This document shows positions 1 to 9,430 of a stretch of 64,000 nt of DNA, piece by piece. Under the pieces are notes generated by a model. That model saw nothing but the letters and a program-made list of their open reading frames with translations. It had not been told where the DNA came from and searched no databases. Both the position numbers and the translations under genes were made by a program. The stretch's first letter is position 1. Every line of letters begins with the position of its first letter. Source of the stretch: Devosia sp. FKR38 (GTDB lineage: Bacteria > Pseudomonadota > Alphaproteobacteria > Rhizobiales > Devosiaceae). The stretch is taken from assembly GCF_005222805.1 (NCBI RefSeq), contig NZ_STGC01000002.1:323836-387835 (forward strand). The letters are read 5' to 3'.

Positions 1-11
1 ATTGATCGAAA

Positions 12-67
12 CTGACACGCTGTCAGATATTTAGCAGTCTGCTAACCATCAGATCAGCTAGTTGATC
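12..67. repeat. three consecutive short palindromes at the left edge
   Basis: Three inverted repeats follow each other: CTGACA/TGTCAG with a 3-nt centre (12-26), TTAGCAG/CTGCTAA around one T (31-45), and GATCA/TGATC (52-67). They lie between the window edge and the first gene. They could be the end of an upstream transcription unit or operator sites for the GGDEF/EAL gene. No start-proximal consensus promoter is obvious. The role is unassigned. Confidence 0.4.
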
Positions 68-140
68 CTGGTAATCCCCGACTAAGTGTCTCGGTCCATT
101 ATGGACTCAGGCCGGAATGGTCGAAGGATAGTGCATCGCT

Positions 141-2807
141 GTGACCGCCAAGCCTATGCCAACGCAGGATAGCCGGCCGAGCTGGCTGAAACCTATCTTC
201 ATTCCCGCCATCATTGCCCTGGTGGTGGTGCTGGCCGGTGCCATGCTGCTGGACCGGCAGAACTCGGTGCTGTCGCAGGCGCGCGTTCGCGCCACGGTGG
301 CCTCGGATGTGTCGCTGCTCCGCGCCAAACTGGAAGGCAATATCAACGGCAATTTCCAGCTGGTGCGCGGCCTGGTCTCGACGCTGTCGACCGAGCCGGA
401 CATGTCGGAGACCCGTTTCTCCATCCTGGTGGCCAAGCTGTTCGAGGAACGCAGCCAGCTGCGCTCAGTGGCCGCGGCGCGCGACCTGGTGGTGCATCTG
501 ATGTATCCCCTGGCTGGCAATATGCCGGCGATGGGGCTGGACTACCGGCGCAATGCCGAGCAGCGCGATGCCGTGCTGCGGGCACGCGACACCGGCAAGC
601 TGGTGCTGGCCGGGCCGATCGAACTGGTGCAGGGCGGCAGCGGCTTTCTGGGGCGCTTCCCGGTGTTTGTCGACACGCCAGCCGGCGAGCAGTTCTGGGG
701 CGTGGTGTCGGCGGTCGTCGACGAACAGCGTCTCTATGCCGATAGCGGCCTGCTGGACGCATCGCAGGATTTGGATATCTCCATCACCAGCACTGGCTCC
801 ACCGACGCCGCGATGCCCCCTTTCTTCGGGTCGGACCTGACGGCCGCCGATCCGGTGACTGCCGACGTCATGTTGCCATCGGGCAAGTGGGTCATCGCCG
901 CGGCTCCCAAGGGCGGTTGGGGGGCGGCGAGCAATGATCTCTGGCTGTTCCGCCTGGGCCTGGCCAGCGCGGCGGCACTGATCATGCTGCCCATTGTCAC
1001 CATCGGGCGGCTGCTGGTCGAACGGCAGCAGCATTCGCGCCTGCAGGCGCAGCGCGAAATCGAGCTGGCGCGGGTGTCCCGCCGCCTGTCGCTGGCGCTG
1101 GATGTTTCCAAGGTGGGCGTGTGGGAACTCGATCTGGCCAGCGGCGAGGAAAGCTGGGACGATCGCACCAATGAACTCTATGGCCTGCCGGCCGACAGCG
1201 GCCCGCGCAACCACGACAATTGGAAGGCGGCCGTGCACCCCGACGACCAGGCGCGGGCCGAGGCGGATTTCCGCCGCATGATCCGCACCGGCCGCTATGA
1301 GTCCGATTATCGCGTGCTGCTGCCCAGCGGCCAGTTGCGCTATGTGCGGTCCATCGCCGCGCTCTATCGTGAGCCCAACGAGCCCGAGCGCGTGGTCGGC
1401 GTCAATTGGGACGTGACGGCAGATGTGACGCGGAGCGAAGACCTGCGTCGCGCCAATATGCTGACCGATGCGCGCAATCGCGAGCTGGAGGCCGCCCGCG
1501 TCCGTATCGAGCACAATGCGCTGCACGACAGTCTGACCGGCCTGCCCAATCGCCGCTATCTGGATGAGAAGCTGCGCCTGCATGCCGAACGCGGCCAGCA
1601 GAGCGGCAGCGCGCTCAACCTGCTGCATATCGATCTGGACCGCTTCAAGCAGATCAATGACACGCTGGGCCATGCGGCCGGCGACGCCATGCTCCGGCAT
1701 ATGAGCGCCGTGCTGCGCCAGACCTGCGGGGACACCGATTTTGTCGCCCGCGTGGGGGGCGACGAATTCGTGGTGCTCACCACCACGCGGGACAATGACG
1801 ACTATGTGCGCACGCTTGCCGAGCTCATCATTGCCCAGATGCGCCAGCCGCTCGACTATCAGGGCCACCAGTGCCGCTGTGGCGTCAGCGTGGGCATTGC
1901 CTCGGAGTGCGACAGCGCGCTCGATGCCAAGCGCCTGCTGATCAATGCCGATATCGCGCTGTACCGGGCCAAGGCGCGCGGCCGCAACCGCTACGAATAT
2001 TTCTCCGAAGTGCTGCAGGCCGAGGTGGTCAAGACCAAGCGCGTGGCCGACGAGATCCTGAGCGGGCTCGAGCGGCAGGAATTCGTCGCCTGGTTCCAGC
2101 CGCAGTTCGACGCCCATACGCTCGCGGTGGTGGGGGTCGAAGCCCTGGCCCGCTGGAACCATCCGACCGAGGGCCTCAAGACGCCCGACAGTTTCCTGTC
2201 GATCGCCGAAGACCTCAATGTGATGGCCACCATCGACCGGATGATGCTGGAACAGTCGCTGGCCTGCCTCGAGCGCTGGGACCGCATGGGCCTTGGCATG
2301 CCGCGCGTTTCGGTCAATGTCTCGCTGCGGCGCCTGCATGATGCCGAACTCATCACCGGCATGCGCAAGCTCGACATCGCGCCGGGGCGCATCTCGTTCG
2401 AACTGGTGGAATCGATCTATCTGGACGACAGCGACGAGATCGTCGGCTGGAACATCGACCAGCTCAAGGAACTGGGCGTGGATGTCGAGATCGACGACTT
2501 CGGCACCGGCTATGCCTCCATTGTCTCGCTGCAGAAGCTGCGCCCAACCCGGCTCAAGATCGACCGTCAACTGGTGATGCCGATCCTGAATGATCTGCAG
2601 CAGCGGCAATTGCTGACCTCGATCATCGACATCGGCAAATCGATGGGCATCGAGGTGATTGCCGAGGGTGTGGAAACCATGGAGCATGCCGCGATCCTGC
2701 GCGACCTGGGCTGCGATATCCTGCAGGGCTATGCCCTGTCGCGGCCGCTAAGCGCGGCGGGCCTGGAAGCCTTCCTCACCCAGAGACAGCCCCTGGCTGC
2801 GTCCTGA
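141..2807 (+). CDS. membrane-bound GGDEF/EAL c-di-GMP protein with CHASE-like sensor and PAS
   Basis: A bifunctional-type cyclic-di-GMP enzyme of 888 residues. A first membrane helix (about 18-37) and a second (about 268-293) bracket a CHASE-like periplasmic sensor region. A PAS domain follows (about 310-430), then a GGDEF domain with the intact signature GGDEF at 539-543, then an EAL domain with EAL at 667-669 plus DDFGTGYAS and EGVET motifs. Both active-site signatures are intact, so both diguanylate cyclase and phosphodiesterase activity are possible; which dominates cannot be read from sequence. The start is GTG at 141; an in-frame ATG at 156 is an alternative. The signal sensed by the periplasmic part is unknown. 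Transcribed alone. Confidence 0.9.
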   Translation: MTAKPMPTQDSRPSWLKPIFIPAIIALVVVLAGAMLLDRQNSVLSQARVRATVASDVSLLRAKLEGNINGNFQLVRGLVSTLSTEPDMSETRFSILVAKLFEERSQLRSVAAARDLVVHLMYPLAGNMPAMGLDYRRNAEQRDAVLRARDTGKLVLAGPIELVQGGSGFLGRFPVFVDTPAGEQFWGVVSAVVDEQRLYADSGLLDASQDLDISITSTGSTDAAMPPFFGSDLTAADPVTADVMLPSGKWVIAAAPKGGWGAASNDLWLFRLGLASAAALIMLPIVTIGRLLVERQQHSRLQAQREIELARVSRRLSLALDVSKVGVWELDLASGEESWDDRTNELYGLPADSGPRNHDNWKAAVHPDDQARAEADFRRMIRTGRYESDYRVLLPSGQLRYVRSIAALYREPNEPERVVGVNWDVTADVTRSEDLRRANMLTDARNRELEAARVRIEHNALHDSLTGLPNRRYLDEKLRLHAERGQQSGSALNLLHIDLDRFKQINDTLGHAAGDAMLRHMSAVLRQTCGDTDFVARVGGDEFVVLTTTRDNDDYVRTLAELIIAQMRQPLDYQGHQCRCGVSVGIASECDSALDAKRLLINADIALYRAKARGRNRYEYFSEVLQAEVVKTKRVADEILSGLERQEFVAWFQPQFDAHTLAVVGVEALARWNHPTEGLKTPDSFLSIAEDLNVMATIDRMMLEQSLACLERWDRMGLGMPRVSVNVSLRRLHDAELITGMRKLDIAPGRISFELVESIYLDDSDEIVGWNIDQLKELGVDVEIDDFGTGYASIVSLQKLRPTRLKIDRQLVMPILNDLQQRQLLTSIIDIGKSMGIEVIAEGVETMEHAAILRDLGCDILQGYALSRPLSAAGLEAFLTQRQPLAAS

Positions 2808-2883
2808 TCGGGCTGGGCCCCTTCTCAAATCTGTCCCCGTGGTCCATTGATCCCCGCATAATCGGTTGCGGAGGATGGCTGGC

Positions 2884-3918
2884 ATGGCTGACGGGAATGG
2901 GCGGTTCGTCCTAGGTGTGGTGGGCGCGGGCATGGGGGCCAAGCCGCATGGGTTGGCGCTGCAGTCGCTGGCCGATTCCATTGCCGTGCTGGGCGTCTTT
3001 CGTCGCAACCGGGCCGAGCTGGAGGCGTTTTGCAGCACCTATGGTCTTCCCGCAGCGCCGAGCTATGAGGCCATGCTGGCCGATCCGCGGCTCGATGCCG
3101 TGCTGGTGCTGACACCGCCCAATGCGCGCGAGGACATCGTGGCGGCTGCGGCCGCAGCGGGCAAGCATGTGCTGCTCGAAAAGCCGGTGGAGCGCACCGT
3201 CGCTGCCGCCGAGCGCATTGTCGCCACCTGCGACGCCGCCGGCGTGACGCTGGGCGTGATCTTCCAGCATCGGTTCCGGCGCGCCTCGCGTTTTCTGGCC
3301 CAGGCCATTGCCGAGGAGCGTTACGGTCGGCTCGAGGCGGTGCATCTGGTGGTGCCGTGGTGGCGGCCGCAGGAGGGCTATTACAGCCAGCCCGGCCGCG
3401 GCACGCTGGCGCAGGACGGCGGCGGGGTGCTGATCACCCAGGCCATCCATTCGCTCGATCTGATGCTGAGCCTCTGCGGGCCGGTCAAAGCCGTGACGGC
3501 CATGGCCGCCACCACGCGGCTGCATCAGATGGAGACCGAGGATTTCGTCAGCGCCGGGCTCGAATTTGCCAATGGCGCGGTCGGGGCGATGATGGCGACC
3601 ACGGCGAGCTTTCCTGGCGGGCCGGAGAGCCTGACGCTCAATTTCGCGCATGCTTCGGCGACGCTGACGGCCGGCAATCTGACGGTGCGGACCATGGAAG
3701 GCGAGACCATTACCGAGGGCGAAGCCAGCCAGGGCGGCGGCGGCGCCGACCCCATGGCGTTCCCGTTTGACTGGCATGCCGCCCAGATCGCCGATTTCGC
3801 CGCATCCGTGCAGGGCGGACGCCCGCCGGTGTCGACGGGCCATTCGGCGCTACAGGTCCACCGGTTGATCGACGCGCTGATGCGGTCGGCCAAGGCCGGG
3901 GCGCGCGTGCAGCTGTGA
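2884..3918 (+). CDS. Gfo/Idh/MocA family oxidoreductase
   Basis: NAD(P)-dependent sugar or inositol dehydrogenase-type protein of 344 residues. The N-terminus has a Rossmann nucleotide-binding pattern (GVVGAGMGA), followed by the family motif EKPVE near residue 100 and the C-terminal alpha/beta domain. The ATG at 2884 is preceded by GCGGAGG at 2868-2874 with good spacing; a TTG at 2866 and an ATG at 2875 are in frame but fit the ribosome-binding site less well. It faces the peptide transporter genes across a convergent hairpin. The substrate is not identifiable. Confidence 0.82.
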   Translation: MADGNGRFVLGVVGAGMGAKPHGLALQSLADSIAVLGVFRRNRAELEAFCSTYGLPAAPSYEAMLADPRLDAVLVLTPPNAREDIVAAAAAAGKHVLLEKPVERTVAAAERIVATCDAAGVTLGVIFQHRFRRASRFLAQAIAEERYGRLEAVHLVVPWWRPQEGYYSQPGRGTLAQDGGGVLITQAIHSLDLMLSLCGPVKAVTAMAATTRLHQMETEDFVSAGLEFANGAVGAMMATTASFPGGPESLTLNFAHASATLTAGNLTVRTMEGETITEGEASQGGGGADPMAFPFDWHAAQIADFAASVQGGRPPVSTGHSALQVHRLIDALMRSAKAGARVQL

Positions 3919-3932
3919 TTGGGAGATGATAC

Positions 3933-3961
3933 GGCGCCGGCGGGTTCTGCCCGCCAGCGCC
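3933..3961. terminator. hairpin between convergent genes
   Basis: Arms of 12 nt (3933-3944 and 3950-3961) pair with one mismatch around a 5-nt loop, between the stop of the oxidoreductase and the stop of dppF. It could serve both strands. There is no strong T-run, so intrinsic termination is likely but not certain. Confidence 0.5.
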
Positions 3962-3967
3962 GATGAC

Positions 3968-4798
3968 TTACTGCGCCAGCGCGGCCTTCTTGGCCAGGCG
4001 CGCGCGAATGCTGGCGACATCGGCCTTGGGCGTTGCGGCAAAGAGGGTGCGCGTATAGGCGTGCTGGGGATCGGCAAACACCGCATCGCGGCTGCCATGC
4101 TCGACCACATCGCCGTAATACATCACCATCACCTCGTCGGCGATGTAGCGCACAACGCTGAGATCGTGGCTGATGAACACATAGGTGAGGCCAAACTCGT
4201 CCTGCAGATCCTTGAGCAGATTGAGCACCTGGGCCTGCACGCTGAGATCGAGCGCGGAGACCGGCTCGTCGAGCACGAGGAAGCGCGGATTGAGCATCAG
4301 CGCCCGGGCAATGGCGATGCGCTGGCGCTGGCCGCCCGAGAACATGTGCGGATAGCGATTGAAGTGCTCGGCGCCAAGGCCAACCTTGACCAGCATGGCC
4401 ATGGCCTTCTCGCGCCGCTCGGCCGCCGACAGGCGCGTGTTGAGCAGCAGCGGCTCGGACAGCACATCGCCGATCTTCTGGCGTGGATTGAGCGAGCCAT
4501 AGGGATTCTGGAACACGATCTGCACCTTCTGGCGCATCTCATGGGTGACGTGATGGCTATCCACCGCCTGGCCGTCGATCAGGATTTCGCCTGCCGTCGG
4601 GGCGTCGATCAGCGTGATCATGCGGGCCAAGGTTGACTTGCCGCAGCCGCTCTCGCCCACCACGGCCAAGGTCTTGCCCTGAGCCAGGCTGAAGTTCACG
4701 CCCTTGACCGCATGGACCACCTTGGGCGCCCGGAACAGGCCGCCGGAGCTGGTATAGTCGCGTTTGAGATCGCGGACTTCGAGAACGGGTGCGCTCAT
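3968..4798 (-). CDS. dppF: dipeptide ABC transporter ATP-binding protein (DppF type)
   Basis: Cytoplasmic ATPase of a peptide importer, 276 residues, somewhat shorter than E. coli DppF because the C-terminal tail is reduced. It shows Walker A GESGCGKST, the signature SGGQRQR and Walker B FLVLDEPVSALD. Its start overlaps the stop of the preceding ATPase gene by 4 nt. It is the last gene of a dppABCDF-ordered operon. The substrate class (di- or oligopeptides) is inferred from the strong resemblance of the binding protein and DppB to the Dpp system. Confidence 0.88.
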   Translation of the reverse strand: MSAPVLEVRDLKRDYTSSGGLFRAPKVVHAVKGVNFSLAQGKTLAVVGESGCGKSTLARMITLIDAPTAGEILIDGQAVDSHHVTHEMRQKVQIVFQNPYGSLNPRQKIGDVLSEPLLLNTRLSAAERREKAMAMLVKVGLGAEHFNRYPHMFSGGQRQRIAIARALMLNPRFLVLDEPVSALDLSVQAQVLNLLKDLQDEFGLTYVFISHDLSVVRYIADEVMVMYYGDVVEHGSRDAVFADPQHAYTRTLFAATPKADVASIRARLAKKAALAQ

Positions 4799-5643
4799 GG
4801 CTGGGCCCCCGGCGCCGGCTCAAAGACAAAATCGGACACTGTGGGCAGACGGTCGCCCACCGCATTGTCGGGCAAGGCCGACAACAGGGCGCGTGTGTAA
4901 TTGGAGCGGGGGTTCTCAAACAGGGAGAGCACGTCGGCCTCCTCCATCTTGTGCCCCTTGTACTGCACGATGACCCGGTCAGCGGTCTCAGCAACCACGC
5001 CCATGTCATGGGTGATCATGATCAGACCCATGCCATGCTCGGCCTGGAGCCGCACCAGGAGATCGAGGATCTGCTTCTGGATGGTCACGTCGAGCGCCGT
5101 GGTCGGCTCGTCGGCGATCAGCAGCTTGGGATTGCAGGCAATGGCCATGGCAATCATGACGCGCTGGCACTGGCCGCCACTCATCTGGTGGGGGAAGGCG
5201 CCGAGGCGCTCGGCCCCGTCGGTGATGCCGACCAGGCGCAAGAGCTCTATGGCCCGCTCGCGCGCTGCCCGACCATGCAGGCCCAGATGCTCGGAGAGCA
5301 CCTCCTCGATCTGGAAGCCGATGGTGAAACAGGGATTTAGGCTCGCCACCGGCTCCTGGAAAATCATGGCAATATCCTTGCCTATGATGAGGCGCCGCTC
5401 GGCCGGGGTCATGGTGAGCAGGTCTCTGCCTTCGAACTCCATGCGGTCGGCGGTGACCGTGGCCGAGGACGGCAAGAGGCCCATCACGGCCAGCATGGCC
5501 ACCGATTTGCCGGAGCCGGATTCCCCGACGATGGCCAGCACTTCGCGGGCTTCGACCGAGACATCGATGCCGTCCACGGCCTTGAACAGGCCAACGGAGG
5601 TGTCGAAAGCGACCGTCAGATTGCGGATATCAAGCAGGGGCAT
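4795..5643 (-). CDS. dppD: dipeptide ABC transporter ATP-binding protein (DppD type)
   Basis: Second ATPase of the importer, 282 residues. Walker A is GESGSGKS, the signature is MSGGQCQRV and Walker B is LLIADEPTTALDVT. The C-terminal extension typical of peptide importers is present but short. It is separated from dppC by only a few bases and overlaps dppF by 4 nt, so translation is likely coupled. Confidence 0.88.
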   Translation of the reverse strand: MPLLDIRNLTVAFDTSVGLFKAVDGIDVSVEAREVLAIVGESGSGKSVAMLAVMGLLPSSATVTADRMEFEGRDLLTMTPAERRLIIGKDIAMIFQEPVASLNPCFTIGFQIEEVLSEHLGLHGRAARERAIELLRLVGITDGAERLGAFPHQMSGGQCQRVMIAMAIACNPKLLIADEPTTALDVTIQKQILDLLVRLQAEHGMGLIMITHDMGVVAETADRVIVQYKGHKMEEADVLSLFENPRSNYTRALLSALPDNAVGDRLPTVSDFVFEPAPGAQP

Positions 5644-5647
5644 ATGG

Positions 5648-6550
5648 TCAGCTCCTCTTGAGCTTGGGATCGAGGGCGTCGCGCAGGCCGTCGCCGATCA
5701 GATTGATGGCCAGCACGGTGACGAGGATCGCCACGCCGGGGAAGGTCACCACCCAGGGCGCGCGGGTGATGAATTCACGCGCGGTGGCCAGCATGGTGCC
5801 CCATTCGGGCGTCGGCGGCTGGGCGCCCAGGCCGAGAAAGCCCAGCGCGGCCGCTTCGAGAATGGCGGCGGAAAAGCTCAGCGTCGCCTGGACGATCAGG
5901 GGCGCCAGGCAATTGGGCAGGATGGTGACCAGCATCAGGCGCACATGGCCGGCGCCGGCCAGGCGCGAGGAGGTGACATAGTCGCGATTGGCTTCCGACA
6001 TCACCGCAGCGCGCACGAGGCGGGCAAAATGCGGCTGCAGCACCAGGGCGATGGCGAGCATGGCATTGACCAGGCCCGGCCCCAGCACGGCCACCAGCAC
6101 CAGCGCCAGCAGCAGCGAGGGGAAGGCCAGGATAATGTCCATGATGCGCATGATGACGACATCGACCCAGCCGCGGAAATAGCCCGCGATCAGGCCCAGG
6201 GTGATGCCGCCGATCAGCGCCAGGGTGACCACCACCACGCCGATGACCAGCGAGAAGCGGGCGCCATACATCAGGCGCGAGAGCATGTCGCGGCCCACTG
6301 CGTCGGTGCCCAGCACATAGGTCCAGGAACCGCCGGCCTCCCAGGCGGGCGGCTTGAGCAGGGCGTCGCGATATTGCAGTTCGGGCGAATGGGGCGCCAG
6401 CACCGGCGCCAGGATGGCGATGGCCACCATGAAGCCGAGGACGACCAGGCCAATAACGGCGCCGCGGTTCTGCGAGAAGTAGTGCCAGAACTCGCGCAGG
6501 GCCGAGACCGGCCGCTGCGCCTGTGGCGAAGCGGAGGGGATCGAGGTCAT
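5648..6550 (-). CDS. dppC: dipeptide ABC transporter permease (DppC type)
   Basis: Inner-membrane permease of 300 residues with an N-terminal cytoplasmic segment, about six hydrophobic helices and the permease coupling motif region (EAAALGFLGLG). The reading frame continues upstream without a stop, but the ATG at 6550 overlaps the dppB stop by 4 nt and gives the normal family length, so I use it. Confidence 0.87.
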   Translation of the reverse strand: MTSIPSASPQAQRPVSALREFWHYFSQNRGAVIGLVVLGFMVAIAILAPVLAPHSPELQYRDALLKPPAWEAGGSWTYVLGTDAVGRDMLSRLMYGARFSLVIGVVVVTLALIGGITLGLIAGYFRGWVDVVIMRIMDIILAFPSLLLALVLVAVLGPGLVNAMLAIALVLQPHFARLVRAAVMSEANRDYVTSSRLAGAGHVRLMLVTILPNCLAPLIVQATLSFSAAILEAAALGFLGLGAQPPTPEWGTMLATAREFITRAPWVVTFPGVAILVTVLAINLIGDGLRDALDPKLKRS

Positions 6551-7560
6551 GACTTCTGCACCCGGATTCTGGGATTGATGAAGGCGTACAGCAGATCGAC
6601 CACCAGATTGACCAGCATGACGATTACGGCCACGATCAGGAGGCCATTCTGCACCACGGCATAGTCGCGCTTGTAGATGGAATCGACCAGCCAGCGGCCG
6701 ATGCCGGGCCAGGAGAAGATGGTCTCGGTGAGGATGGCGCCGCCCATGAGCACGCCGATCTGGAGGCCAATCGTGGTCACCACCGGGATCAGCGCATTGC
6801 GCAGGGCATGCAGGCCAATCACGCGCCGCCCGCTCAGGCCCTTGGCCTTGGCGGTGCGCACATAGTCCTCGCCCATGACTTCGAGCATGGCCGAGCGGGT
6901 CTGCCGGGCGATGACCGCCAGCGGAATGGTGCCCAGCACGATGGTGGGCAGGATCAGATGGCGCAGCGCCGAAACAAAGCCATCGGGCTTGCCGGCAATC
7001 AGACTGTCGATCAGCATGAAGCCGGTGACGGGCTTGAAGAAGAACTGCAGGCCGATGCGGCCCGAAACGGGCGTCCAGCCGAGATAGCCGGAAAAGAAGA
7101 TGATCAGCAGCAGGCCCCACCAGAAAATCGGCATGGAATAGCCGACAAGGGCGGTGCCCATCAGGCCCTGATCGAGCCAGCTGCCGCGCTTGACGGCGGC
7201 AAAGATGCCGGCCGGAATGCCCAGCACAATGGCAAAGACTAGCGCAAACAGCGCCAGCTCGACCGTGGCGGGAAAGAGCTTGAAGAACTCTTCGATCACC
7301 GGACGGTGGGTGGCCAGGGAATCGCCGAAGTCACCCTGGATGACCTGACCGATATAGCGGAAATACTGCTCCCAGATCGGCCGGTCGAAACCATATTTGG
7401 TGACCAGGGCCGCGTAGCGCTCGGCGCTGACGCCGCGCTCGCCGGAGAGAGCCAGAATGGGGTCGCCGGGGATCAGCCGCACGAAGCCGAACGAGCATAT
7501 GGTAATGCCGATCAGCGTCGGGATGACCAACGCGAGTCTGTTGATGATGTATCTGAGCAT
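6547..7560 (-). CDS. dppB: dipeptide ABC transporter permease (DppB)
   Basis: Inner-membrane permease of 337 residues, close to E. coli DppB in length. Family stretches such as LRLGLVIP-like N-terminus, RLIPGDP, GYSMPIFWWG and TETIFSWPGIGRWL are evident. It pairs with DppC. A GC-rich hairpin separates it from the binding-protein gene upstream. Confidence 0.9.
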   Translation of the reverse strand: MLRYIINRLALVIPTLIGITICSFGFVRLIPGDPILALSGERGVSAERYAALVTKYGFDRPIWEQYFRYIGQVIQGDFGDSLATHRPVIEEFFKLFPATVELALFALVFAIVLGIPAGIFAAVKRGSWLDQGLMGTALVGYSMPIFWWGLLLIIFFSGYLGWTPVSGRIGLQFFFKPVTGFMLIDSLIAGKPDGFVSALRHLILPTIVLGTIPLAVIARQTRSAMLEVMGEDYVRTAKAKGLSGRRVIGLHALRNALIPVVTTIGLQIGVLMGGAILTETIFSWPGIGRWLVDSIYKRDYAVVQNGLLIVAVIVMLVNLVVDLLYAFINPRIRVQKS

Positions 7561-7573
7561 GGTGCAATGGCCA

Positions 7574-7598
7574 GCGGCGCCGGATCAACCGGCGCCGC
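7574..7598 (-). terminator. intercistronic hairpin between dppA and dppB
   Basis: Perfect 10-bp arms (GCGGCGCCGG/CCGGCGCCGC) with a 5-nt loop, just after the dppA stop. Such hairpins in binding-protein operons usually act as partial terminators or 3'-end stabilisers that keep the binding protein more abundant than the membrane components; that role here is inferred. Confidence 0.6.
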
Positions 7599-7611
7599 CA
7601 GGCCTCATGGC

Positions 7612-9204
7612 TTATTCGGCAACGTCGACGTTGTCGAAACGATGCATGGCCAGCGGATCCATGGTGTAGCCGATGACCTTCTTGCTCATGGGCATGTAGA
7701 TGGTCGAGTGCGCCATCAGGAAGGCGGGCTCTTCACGGGTCATGACTTCCTGAGCCTTGGTGTAGATCTCGGCGCGCTTGGCCGGATCAGTCTCGAGCAC
7801 ACCCTGCTTGATCAGGTCTTCGAACTCGGCATTGTTCCAGATCGAGTAGTTCTGGGTGCCGATGGCAGCCGCGCCGAACAGCACGGCAAAGAAGTTGTCC
7901 GGATCACCATTGTCGCCGCCCCAGCCGATCTGGAAGGCGCCGGGACGATCGGCCTTGGCGCCGTCGATGCGGTACTGCGTCCATTCAACGGTGTTGATGG
8001 TGGCCTTGACGCCAACGGCAGCCCAATCCTGCTGAATGATTTCAGCGGACCGTGCAAAGCTCGGGTTGTAGGAACGCGCGCGGTCCGAAGCCCACAGCTC
8101 GATCTCGGTCACACCCTTGGCAGCCAGGATTTCCTTGGCCTTCTCGGGATTGTATTCCTGCTCGGGCGTTGCGGCGTTGTACGACCACATGGTGGGCGGG
8201 ATCAGGTTCTTGGCGGGCTCGGCATTGCCGGCACCGAACAGGGCCTCGACCAGCGCAGGCTTGTTGATGGCCATGCTGAGCGCCTTGCGCACTTCCACGT
8301 CATCGGTGGGCGCAACGGTGGTGTTGTAGCTCATGTAGCCGATGTTCAGGCCAGCCTGATCGAGCACAACCAGATCCGGATTGTCCTTGAGCGAGGCGAT
8401 ATCGGTCGGATTGGGGTAGCTCATGATGTCGCATTCGCCAGCCAGCAGGCGCTGGGTGCGCGCGGTGGTGTCGGGCGTGATGGCGAAGATCAGGTCGTCG
8501 AGCGCAACCTTGCCCTTGAAGTAGTCCGGGAAAGCGGCGTAGCGGATGACCGAATCCAGCTGATAGTCGACATACTGGAACGGGCCGGTGCCGATCGGCT
8601 TGGCAGCGAAATCGGCAGCCTTGCCTTCGGCCTGCAGCTTGTCGGCATATTCCTTGGAGACGATGGACGCGAAGTCCATGCCCAGGTTGGCCAGCATGGG
8701 CGAGTTGGGCGAATTGAGCACGATCTTGACCGTCAGATCGTCAACCTTGACCACTTCCTTGATGTAGGACGGCATGGCCATGGCTTCGTAGTATTCATAC
8801 TGGCTGTCAGCCAAATAGGCATTGAACGGGTTGTCTGCCTTGAACTGGCGCTCGAAGGAGAACACCACGTCGTCGGCGTTCAGGTCACGGGTGGGCGTGA
8901 AATAGTCGGTGGTGTGGAACTTGGTGCCCGGATGCAGGTGGAAGGTGTATTCCAGACCGTCCGCGGAAATTTCCCAGCTGTCAGCCAGACCGGGTTCAAT
9001 GGCGGTTTCGCCGTGCTTGAACTCAACCAGGCGGTTGTAGATCGTGCGAGCAGACGCGTCGAAGTCATTGCCGCCGGTCGCCATGGCCGGATCGAAATGC
9101 TTGGGCGACGCTTCCGAGCAGTAGATCAACTGCTTGGCCTGGGCAGCACCGACTGCGAGCGCGATGATGGCGGTTGCCGCCAGCAGGCTTTTCATCAATT
9201 TCAT
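7612..9204 (-). CDS. dppA: periplasmic dipeptide-binding protein
   Basis: SBP family 5 solute-binding protein of 530 residues. A Sec signal peptide (about 1-23, ending in GAAQA) is followed by a mature start very like E. coli DppA (LIYCSEASP, YNRLVEF, LNADDVVFSFERQ). ATG 9204 is preceded by GGGAGA at good spacing, and the signal peptide starts right there. First gene of the operon; it captures dipeptides in the periplasm and delivers them to DppBC. A 16-bp palindrome lies about 95 bp upstream. Confidence 0.92.
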   Translation of the reverse strand: MKLMKSLLAATAIIALAVGAAQAKQLIYCSEASPKHFDPAMATGGNDFDASARTIYNRLVEFKHGETAIEPGLADSWEISADGLEYTFHLHPGTKFHTTDYFTPTRDLNADDVVFSFERQFKADNPFNAYLADSQYEYYEAMAMPSYIKEVVKVDDLTVKIVLNSPNSPMLANLGMDFASIVSKEYADKLQAEGKAADFAAKPIGTGPFQYVDYQLDSVIRYAAFPDYFKGKVALDDLIFAITPDTTARTQRLLAGECDIMSYPNPTDIASLKDNPDLVVLDQAGLNIGYMSYNTTVAPTDDVEVRKALSMAINKPALVEALFGAGNAEPAKNLIPPTMWSYNAATPEQEYNPEKAKEILAAKGVTEIELWASDRARSYNPSFARSAEIIQQDWAAVGVKATINTVEWTQYRIDGAKADRPGAFQIGWGGDNGDPDNFFAVLFGAAAIGTQNYSIWNNAEFEDLIKQGVLETDPAKRAEIYTKAQEVMTREEPAFLMAHSTIYMPMSKKVIGYTMDPLAMHRFDNVDVAE

Positions 9205-9299
9205 GATTGTTGTCTCCCGAAAGATCTTTGCGCACCGGTTTGCCATCCGGGCTTGGCGGTCAACAAAGCCTAGAATCCGGGGGAGTGCAATGGGGGAGT

Positions 9300-9315
9300 T
9301 TGACCATTTGGTCAA
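9300..9315. promoter_or_regulatory. palindromic operator candidate upstream of dppA
   Basis: Perfect inverted repeat TTGACCA, 2-nt centre, TGGTCAA, about 95 bp before the dppA start and about 115 bp before the VOC gene on the other strand. Size and symmetry fit a dimeric repressor site (GntR, TetR or MarR type). No cognate regulator is adjacent. Confidence 0.45.
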
Positions 9316-9430
9316 TTGGATGACAGTCAAAGCCCTCTTCCACAGGATTGGACGGAATTGAGTTTATCCGTACGGTCGCCCACATCGAGCCCCTTGACCA
9401 CAGGTGTGCGGCTGGTGCTCCCTTGGCCCT

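Noticed and set aside
465..2687. Very long minus-strand open frame opposite the GGDEF/EAL gene
   Set aside because: It lies wholly antisense to a gene with intact motifs and has the His/Gln/Arg-rich composition of high-GC antisense frames; no ribosome-binding site or domain.
4901..6664. 587-residue plus-strand frame opposite dppD and dppC
   Set aside because: Antisense to two genes with complete ABC motifs; no domain of its own.
7306..9273. 655-residue plus-strand frame opposite dppA
   Set aside because: Antisense shadow of dppA with no recognisable domain; dppA itself has a signal peptide, ribosome-binding site and clear family match.
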